Source: Spirochaeta sp. | Lineage (GTDB): Bacteria > Spirochaetota > Spirochaetia > DSM-27196 > Alkalispirochaetaceae | DNA: 10,198 nucleotides | Direction: 5' to 3' | Assembly (NCBI GenBank): GCA_027859055.1 | Contig: JAQIBO010000166.1 | Span: 1-10,198, forward strand | Shown: positions 6,120-10,198 of the stretch, one piece after another | Numbering within the stretch: position 1 is the stretch's first letter | Layout of the letters: every line of letters begins with the position of its first letter | Translations under genes and position numbers: made by a program | Notes under the pieces: generated by a model | What the model was told of the DNA's origin: nothing | Database searches by the model: none | Seen by the model: the letters and a program-made list of their open reading frames with translations, nothing else

Positions 6120-6704
6120 TCAACGCCGCGCGTGTTTCGGGCGAAACGCGGGAAACCGGTCCGGGTCGGTCTCAAGACGCGGGCCGCCGGCCAGCTCAAT
6201 CGCATAGGGAACCGCCGCGAAGACCGCGCTCAGACAGTCGTGGATCGCCGCGGGGTTACCGGGCAGGGCGATAATCAGGGAGCTCCCGCGCAACCCCGCC
6301 TCCTGCCGGGACAGGATCGCCGTGGGCACCACCTCCAGCGATTTGCGGCGCATCTCCTCGCCAAAACCGGGTAGCATCCGGTCACACACCGCAGCCACCG
6401 CCTCGGGGGTGACGTCCCGCGGGGCGGGCCCGGTTCCACCGGTGGTGCACACGAGGGCGCAGTGCTCCTCGTCGGTCAGCCGACGGAGCGCCTCCTCTAT
6501 CGCCGGCCCTTCGTCCGGGACAACGACTCGGACCGCGCGCCAGGGGGAAGCGAGAACGCCGGAAAGCCAGTCTTCGATCGCCGGACCACTGCGATCCTCA
6601 TACACACCGGAGTGGGCGCGGTCGGAGACGGTGAGAATGCCGACGGGGACGCCGGCGCCCGCTGTCGGAGACGAAGGATTGTCCGGTGTGGGCTGGTGCG
6701 ACAT
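6120..6704 (-). CDS. mogA: Molybdopterin adenylyltransferase MogA
   Basis: The product is 194 residues with the ATG at 6704. MogA adenylylates molybdopterin so that MoeA can insert the metal. Motifs: ILTVSDRAHSGVYEDRSG (23-40), CTTGGTGPAPRDVTPEA (86-102), MLPGFGEEMR (110-119) and IALPGNPAAI (145-154), matching the MogA type (SDRxxxGxYEDxSG) rather than a generic MoaB. The first 18 residues are Pro/Ser-rich and outside the domain. An upstream in-frame extension to 6800 reads low-complexity Pro/Ala/Arg and is unlikely to be translated. No Shine-Dalgarno precedes the ATG; a weak -10-like TACAAC lies six bases before it. The gene points away from AOR and converges with moaE, so it has its own promoter. 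Confidence 0.93.
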   Translation of the reverse strand: MSHQPTPDNPSSPTAGAGVPVGILTVSDRAHSGVYEDRSGPAIEDWLSGVLASPWRAVRVVVPDEGPAIEEALRRLTDEEHCALVCTTGGTGPAPRDVTPEAVAAVCDRMLPGFGEEMRRKSLEVVPTAILSRQEAGLRGSSLIIALPGNPAAIHDCLSAVFAAVPYAIELAGGPRLETDPDRFPAFRPKHARR

Positions 6705-6710
6705 GGATGT

Positions 6711-6716
6711 GTTGTA
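6711..6716 (-). promoter_or_regulatory. Possible -10 of mogA, leaderless start
   Basis: On the minus strand TACAAC is followed by six bases and then the mogA ATG, with no Shine-Dalgarno in between. The spacing fits the leaderless layout seen at 9116 and 10077, but the hexamer lacks the final T and the extended TGN. Confidence 0.3.
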
Positions 6717-6800
6717 CGTGGCTGCACACCGGGGTGTCAAGACGGCCCAAGGCCCAGCCGGGGCGGGTGGCCGGGCGCGCGGCCCGGGTGCACAAAACAT

Positions 6801-6831
6801 TTGACCGGTGCTGAAAGCCGTGTAACACTAT
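6801..6831 (+). promoter_or_regulatory. Probable sigma70-type promoter of the AOR leader
   Basis: TTGACC (6801-6806) is a good -35. A -10 is expected in TGTAACACTAT (6821-6831): TAACAC at 6823 gives a 16-base spacer and CACTAT at 6826 gives 19, neither ideal. Transcription would then begin around 6836-6838, just before the first stem of the predicted riboswitch. Confidence 0.4.
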
Positions 6832-6837
6832 TGTTGT

Positions 6838-6950
6838 CTTCTCCGAGCCAGATGACCTACGGATACCGTTCGTTGAACCGGGATCTACGGAAGTCGGCCG
6901 TCAGGGTGCCGAGGGAAACCTCTTCGCCTCCCACACTTGGAAAGGAGAGC
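6838..6950 (+). promoter_or_regulatory. Moco/Tuco riboswitch (molybdenum or tungsten cofactor RNA motif)
   Basis: This leader lies between the promoter and the AOR start codon. It has the features I know from the Moco RNA motif: CTCCGAGCCAG near the 5' end (6841-6851), a GNRA-type hairpin GAGG-GAAA-CCTC (6911-6922), and the following TCTTCGCCTCCCAC (6921-6934) with GGAAAGGAGAG (6939-6949). The outer stem pairs TTCTCC (6839-6844) with GGAGAG (6944-6949). An internal hairpin pairs GTTC (6868-6871) with GAAC (6875-6878), and GGAT (6861-6864) can pair with ATCT (6883-6886). The AOR Shine-Dalgarno GGAGGT (6969-6974) is 19 bases past the outer stem, so control could be of translation or termination. 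The class is known to sit upstream of cofactor synthesis, transport and cofactor-using enzymes; a variant class is linked to the tungsten cofactor. I recognise the pattern by eye, without a covariance model. Confidence 0.8.
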
Positions 6951-6980
6951 GTCTCAATCCAACGTGCCGGAGGTATCGCT

Positions 6981-8786
6981 ATGTCCTACATGGGCAAACT
7001 GATCCGCGTCAACCTGACCAGCGGGAAGATCTCATACGAAGACACCCCGATGGATCTCGCTCGCAAGTATATCGGAGGCCGAGGTCTCGGTTCCCGCATA
7101 TTCATTAACGAAGTCGACCCCAAAGTCGACGCGTTTTCCCCGGAAAACAAATTGATCTTCATGACCGGGCCACTGTCCAACACGACTGCGCCCACCGGTG
7201 GACGCTACATGGTAATCACCAAAAGCCCGCTGACCGGAACGATCGCCTCCAGCAACTCCGGCGGCGTCTGGGGTGCGTACCTGAAAAAGGCCGGCTACGA
7301 CGGCCTGATCTTTGAGGGGGACAGCGCAAAGCCGGTTTACCTCATCGTCAGTGAAATCGTGGTTGAACTCAAAGACGCCTCCCACGTCTGGGGCAAGCGC
7401 GTCGAAGACACCACTAACATTCTCAGTGCGGAAAGCGGCGAAAAGCGCGTTTCCGTCTCCTGCATCGGCCCCGCCGGTGAAAACAAGGTGCTGTACGCGT
7501 CGATTATGAACGAGGTGCATCGCGCCGCCGGACGCAGTGGCGTCGGTGCGGTCATGGGCAGCAAGAACCTCAAAGCGGTGATTACCTGGGGTGCCAAAGA
7601 GTCGCCGATCAAGGCCTCAAAGGACGATTTCCGGGAAATCACCAAAGACAAGATCAAGAAGCTGAAAGAGGGCGCGATCACCGGTCAGGGCCTCCCGTCG
7701 CTGGGCACCAAGGTTCTCGACAACATCATCAACGAAAACGGCATGTATCCCACCCGGAACGCTCAGGAAGTGATGTTTGAAGGTGTCCAGAACATGTCCG
7801 GAGAAGCGCTCATCGAAAAGGGCTATCTGAAACGCAACACCGGTTGCTATATGTGCCCGATTCAGTGCGCCCGGGACGTGGAAATGCCCAACGGCCGCCG
7901 CGGTGAAGGTCCCGAGTACGAAACGGGCTGGGCGTTTGGTCCGATGATGGGTATCGACGACCTGAACGCGATCTGCGACGCCAACTTCACGTGTAACGAC
8001 CTCGGCATGGACACGATCTCCGCCGGCGTCACCATGGCGTGCATGATGGAGATGTGGGAAAAGGGCCTCATTCCGAAAGAGGACCTCGCCAACGGTCCCG
8101 AACCGAACTTCGGCAGCACCGAAGCGCTCGCGTTCTACCTGGGACGTACCGCCCATCGAGAGGGAATCGGCGCCAAACTGGCCGACGGTTCGTTCCGGTT
8201 TGCCGACAGCTACGGTCACCCGGAATACTCGATGACGGTGAAAAAACAGGAGATCGCCGCATACGATCCGCGCGGCGTTCAGGGCCACGGCCTCCAGTAC
8301 GCGGTCGGAAACCGCGGCGCCGACCACGTTCGGGCGTACCTCATCTCTCCGGAGATCCTCGGTGCTCCGGAAAAACTGGATCCCCAGGAAGTGGAGGGGA
8401 AACCGATGTGGGCAAAAATCTTCCAGGATCTCACCGGTGTGATCGACTCTTCCGGGCTGTGCCTCTTCACCTCGTTCTCCCTCGGTGCCGAGGACTACAA
8501 CGACTTGATCAGCGCTGCAACCGGGTTTGACATGACCGTGGACGAGATGATGCAGGTCGGAGAGCGGATCTGGAACATGGAACGCAAGTTCAACCAGGAT
8601 TCCGGTATCGATCCCAAGGAAGACACGCTGCCCAAGCGCTTCTTTGACGAGCCGATTACCGTTGGTCCCAATAAGGGCAAGGTCCATCGTCTGCCGGAAA
8701 TGCTGCCGAAGTACTATGAAGTACGCGGCTGGTCCGCCGATGGTCGCCCAACAAAAGAAAAACTCGCGGAGCTCAGCCTCACGTGA
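6981..8786 (+). CDS. aor: Aldehyde:ferredoxin oxidoreductase (tungsten-containing)
   Basis: The product is 601 residues, the normal AOR length. These cytoplasmic enzymes oxidise aldehydes to acids with ferredoxin, or run in reverse, using a tungsten bis-pterin and a [4Fe-4S] cluster. The N-terminal domain shows IGGRGLGSRIF (31-41), TGPLSNTTAPTGGRY (62-76) and SNSGGVWG (91-98). Cluster ligands are C289, C292, C296 (CYMCPIQC) and C494 in the DxxGLC motif, at almost the same numbers as in the Pyrococcus enzyme. GEGPEYETGWAFG (308-320) and AAYDPRGVQGHGLQYAVGNRGADH (from 426) hold the pterin-binding and active-site Glu and His (H449). The ATG at 6981 has GGAGGT six bases upstream. The frame is open much further upstream, but that part overlaps mogA and the riboswitch. 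A MoaD-like gene overlaps its stop, and the surrounding genes supply the cofactor. Aldehyde substrate is unknown. Confidence 0.95.
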   Translation: MSYMGKLIRVNLTSGKISYEDTPMDLARKYIGGRGLGSRIFINEVDPKVDAFSPENKLIFMTGPLSNTTAPTGGRYMVITKSPLTGTIASSNSGGVWGAYLKKAGYDGLIFEGDSAKPVYLIVSEIVVELKDASHVWGKRVEDTTNILSAESGEKRVSVSCIGPAGENKVLYASIMNEVHRAAGRSGVGAVMGSKNLKAVITWGAKESPIKASKDDFREITKDKIKKLKEGAITGQGLPSLGTKVLDNIINENGMYPTRNAQEVMFEGVQNMSGEALIEKGYLKRNTGCYMCPIQCARDVEMPNGRRGEGPEYETGWAFGPMMGIDDLNAICDANFTCNDLGMDTISAGVTMACMMEMWEKGLIPKEDLANGPEPNFGSTEALAFYLGRTAHREGIGAKLADGSFRFADSYGHPEYSMTVKKQEIAAYDPRGVQGHGLQYAVGNRGADHVRAYLISPEILGAPEKLDPQEVEGKPMWAKIFQDLTGVIDSSGLCLFTSFSLGAEDYNDLISAATGFDMTVDEMMQVGERIWNMERKFNQDSGIDPKEDTLPKRFFDEPITVGPNKGKVHRLPEMLPKYYEVRGWSADGRPTKEKLAELSLT

Positions 8787-9064
8787 GGATAGAAGTGAAA
8801 CTGTTTGCCACGCTCAGGATAGCTCTTGGGCGTGGCAACGTCATCATCGACACCGATCACCGGCTCACCGTGGACGAACTGATCGATGAGGTGAGCCGTG
8901 CCGTGGGCGAGGACATTCGCCCGTGGCTGGTCACGCCGGAGAACGAGATCCAGATCGGGACGATGATCCTCCTGGAAGGCAAAAACATCCTCCACATGGA
9001 CGGACTTGCCACGCCGGTCGAAGCCGCGACCGTTTCCATTTTCCCTCCCGCCGGCGGAGGCTGA
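8783..9064 (+). CDS. Second MoaD/ThiS-like sulfur carrier, coupled to AOR
   Basis: The product is 93 residues with a ubiquitin-like fold: KLFATLRIALG (6-16), LTVDELIDEVSRAV (28-41), TMILLEGKNIL (60-70) and VSIFPPAGGG (84-93). It ends in Gly-Gly-Gly, suited to thiocarboxylate formation. The GTG start at 8783 overlaps the AOR stop codon as GTGA, so it is translationally coupled to AOR and falls under the same riboswitch. It differs strongly from the MoaD at 5276. MoaD-like genes next to AOR genes are common in anaerobes. It may be an alternative MoaD used to make the tungsten cofactor, a tuning device that raises pterin sulfuration when AOR is made, or a carrier with another role. Its E1 partner could be the protein at 4557. 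Confidence 0.88.
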   Translation: MRIEVKLFATLRIALGRGNVIIDTDHRLTVDELIDEVSRAVGEDIRPWLVTPENEIQIGTMILLEGKNILHMDGLATPVEAATVSIFPPAGGG

Positions 9065-9084
9065 GCAGACGGAGGCTGAGCGGT
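9055..9084. repeat. 15-base tandem duplication at the end of the second moaD
   Basis: CGGAGGCTGAGC occurs at 9055-9066 and again at 9070-9081, with a period of 15 bases. The first copy contains the TGA stop (9062-9064) and the second carries the same TGA in the same frame. It looks like a slippage duplication that left the protein unchanged. Confidence 0.7.
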
Positions 9085-9115
9085 CGCCGCGCTTCGGTAC
9101 TCCCCCGGTTTCGGG

Positions 9116-9121
9116 TATAAT
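9116..9121 (+). promoter_or_regulatory. -10 promoter element of the aldo/keto reductase, leaderless start
   Basis: A consensus TATAAT is followed by exactly seven bases and then the ATG at 9129. Transcription would be expected to begin at or next to the A of the start codon. There is no Shine-Dalgarno. The -35 region is poor and the bases before the hexamer are CGGG, so this lacks the TGN extension. Confidence 0.65.
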
Positions 9122-9128
9122 CTCGCCT

Positions 9129-10052
9129 ATGATCTATAGAACTCTCGGAAAAACCGGACTCACCGTCAGCGTTATCGGTGTCGGCACGTGGCAATTCGGT
9201 GGCGAATGGGGCGTTGATTTCAGCGCCGGCGAGGTGGATGCGATCCTCGGCACCGCGCGGGATGAGGGAATCAACCTGATCGATACCGCGGAGTGTTACG
9301 GCGACCATCTTGCAGAGAAGCTGGTGGGGGAACGCCTGCGTCACGAGCGGGGTGACTGGATTGTGGCGTCCAAGTTCGGGCACCACTTTCACGGCCACAT
9401 GGACCGGACGCGCCACTGGAATCCGACGGACGTTCGCGGCCAGCTGGAGGCGTCACTCAAGGCGTTGCGCACCGACTACCTGGACGTGCTCCAGTTTCAC
9501 AGCCCCACGGACGATGAGTTTTTCAACGAAGATCTGTGGGCCGAGCTGGAACGGATTCGCCGGGACGGCCTGGTACGGTACATCGGGCTTTCGGTGAGCA
9601 AAAACGACAACCTCCTGCAGGTTGATCGGGCACCCGAAGCGGGGTGCGAAACACTCCAGATCGTGTACAACCGGGTGGACCGGACTCCCGAGGACCGCGT
9701 CCTGCCCGCCGCCGTGACGCACCGTCTGGGCGTTCTCGCCCGGGTACCCCTTGCCAGCGGCTTTCTGACCGGTAAATACGGCCCCGACGTCGAGTTTCCC
9801 GCAAACGACTGGCGCGCTCGCATGGACAGTGACAAACGCGCGGCGATCCTCAAAGAGGTGGAAACGGTGCGACGCGAGGAAGTGCCGCCGGACGCGCCGA
9901 TGGCGCAGTGGGCGCTGGTCTGGCCGCTGCGGAACCCGGCGGTCAGCGCGGTCATTCCCGGATGCAAGAACGTTGAACAAACGCGCTCCAACGCGCGGGC
10001 GGTTCGCTGGATACCCGACTCCGAAGAACACCCGTACGCAATTGAGCGCTGA
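9129..10052 (+). CDS. Aldo/keto reductase family oxidoreductase
   Basis: The product is 307 residues of the (beta/alpha)8 aldo/keto reductase family, NADPH-dependent carbonyl reductases. The catalytic tetrad is visible: D52 and Y57 in NLIDTAECYG, K82 in VASKFG, and H124 in LQFHSP. The C-terminal coenzyme-binding part shows VPLASGFLTGKY (around 217-228), then PMAQWALVWPLRNPAVSAVIPGCKNVEQTRSNA, the usual AKR motif. The start was placed at 9129 because MIYRTLGKTGLTVS is the standard family N-terminus; a longer frame runs back into the second moaD. It resembles bacterial 'yajO/general stress 69-like' AKRs, but substrate is not known. A link with AOR through aldehyde metabolism is possible but rests only on adjacency, and it has its own promoter. 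Confidence 0.92.
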   Translation: MIYRTLGKTGLTVSVIGVGTWQFGGEWGVDFSAGEVDAILGTARDEGINLIDTAECYGDHLAEKLVGERLRHERGDWIVASKFGHHFHGHMDRTRHWNPTDVRGQLEASLKALRTDYLDVLQFHSPTDDEFFNEDLWAELERIRRDGLVRYIGLSVSKNDNLLQVDRAPEAGCETLQIVYNRVDRTPEDRVLPAAVTHRLGVLARVPLASGFLTGKYGPDVEFPANDWRARMDSDKRAAILKEVETVRREEVPPDAPMAQWALVWPLRNPAVSAVIPGCKNVEQTRSNARAVRWIPDSEEHPYAIER

Positions 10053-10073
10053 GTAGCGCCGCCGCCCTGCCTG

Positions 10074-10082
10074 TGGTATCAT
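10074..10082 (+). promoter_or_regulatory. Extended -10 promoter of the last gene, leaderless start
   Basis: GTGGTATCAT contains TGG plus TATCAT (10077-10082), followed by seven bases and the ATG at 10090. This is the same spacing as at 9116 and the same GTGGTA core as the two divergent promoters near 4475 and 4527. No Shine-Dalgarno is present. Confidence 0.6.
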
Positions 10083-10089
10083 CGGCACC

Positions 10090-10198
10090 ATGGCGACATA
10101 TGATGTAATCGTGGTTGGCGCCGGCCTGGCCGGTGAGGTGGCTGCGGGATATCTCGCTCGCGAGGGCAAGCGCGTCCTCCTTCTGGAGCAGAACCTCC
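10090..10198 (+). CDS. FAD/NAD(P)-binding oxidoreductase, N-terminal fragment
   Basis: Only the first 36 codons are in the window and the frame is open at its end. The protein begins MATYDVIVVGAGLAGEVAAG, a dinucleotide-binding beta-alpha-beta unit with GxGxxG at residues 10-15, followed by LAREGKRVLLLEQ, which ends in the Glu that binds the ribose of FAD. This is the usual N-terminus of FAD-dependent oxidoreductases such as GlpB-like, fumarate reductase-like or phytoene desaturase-like proteins; the exact type cannot be told. It starts 37 bases after the aldo/keto reductase stop, from its own predicted promoter. Confidence 0.8.
   Translation, partial: MATYDVIVVGAGLAGEVAAGYLAREGKRVLLLEQNL

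Noticed and set aside
6462..6980. Long in-frame extension upstream of the AOR start
   Set aside because: It runs antisense through mogA and through the riboswitch, its product is low-complexity Arg/Gly/Pro, and the true ATG at 6981 has a strong Shine-Dalgarno and the standard AOR N-terminus.
7617..8687. Long minus-strand open frame of about 356 codons opposite AOR
   Set aside because: It is a shadow of the high-GC AOR codons, has no recognisable motifs and no ribosome binding site.
9129..10052. Aldo/keto reductase as a functional partner of AOR
   Set aside because: Only adjacency supports it. It has its own leaderless promoter, and broad-range reductases of this family sit beside many kinds of genes.
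1..10198. CRISPR arrays, tRNA or rRNA genes, insertion sequences, defence or toxin-antitoxin systems
   Set aside because: I saw no regularly spaced repeats, no cloverleaf-like sequence, no transposase and no such protein families on either strand.

Overview
The window appears to be two unrelated pieces of DNA joined near position 482-497. Bases 1 to about 490 are AT-rich and encode the N-terminal part of a GH92 alpha-mannosidase-like protein of the kind common in Bacteroidota. Everything after that is GC-rich (about 60% by eye) with uniform codon use. It starts inside a Gfo/Idh/MocA oxidoreductase that has lost its nucleotide-binding half. Both genes are cut at the same point and no mobile-element ends are visible, so an assembly or cloning chimera is the simplest explanation. 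The GC-rich host is probably an anaerobic or facultatively anaerobic bacterium, because it carries a tungsten-type aldehyde:ferredoxin oxidoreductase (AOR). I cannot fix its phylum from the sequence; a spirochaete is one possibility.

The main content (1292-9064) is a nearly complete pterin-cofactor (Moco or tungsten cofactor) biosynthesis locus built around AOR. On the minus strand, reading from 4460 down to 1292, is a tightly overlapping operon moeA-moaA-moaC-mobB plus a 68-residue protein of unknown function. Diverging from it on the plus strand is an E1-like adenylyltransferase (MoeB/HesA/ThiF family), then moaD and moaE (4557-6074). mogA lies on the minus strand (6120-6704) and converges with moaE. 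The AOR gene follows on the plus strand (6981-8786), preceded by a leader with the hallmarks of the Moco/Tuco riboswitch and overlapped at its 3' end by a second MoaD-like gene. An aldo/keto reductase and the first 36 codons of an FAD/NAD-binding oxidoreductase complete the window.

Functionally, MoaA and MoaC make cPMP from GTP. MoaD (charged by the E1-like protein) and MoaE turn it into molybdopterin, MogA adenylylates it, and MoeA inserts the metal. The product would be the bis-pterin tungsten cofactor of AOR, with the riboswitch probably coupling AOR expression to cofactor level. MobA, a molybdate/tungstate transporter and a MoaB-type second adenylyltransferase are not in the window.

Several enzymes depart from textbook versions: a short MoaA, a MoaC with THL instead of CHP, an E1-like protein without zinc cysteines, and a MoaE with Gly at the usual second lysine. 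Several genes have an extended -10 promoter (GTGGTAYNAT) so close to the start codon that their mRNAs should be leaderless or nearly so.
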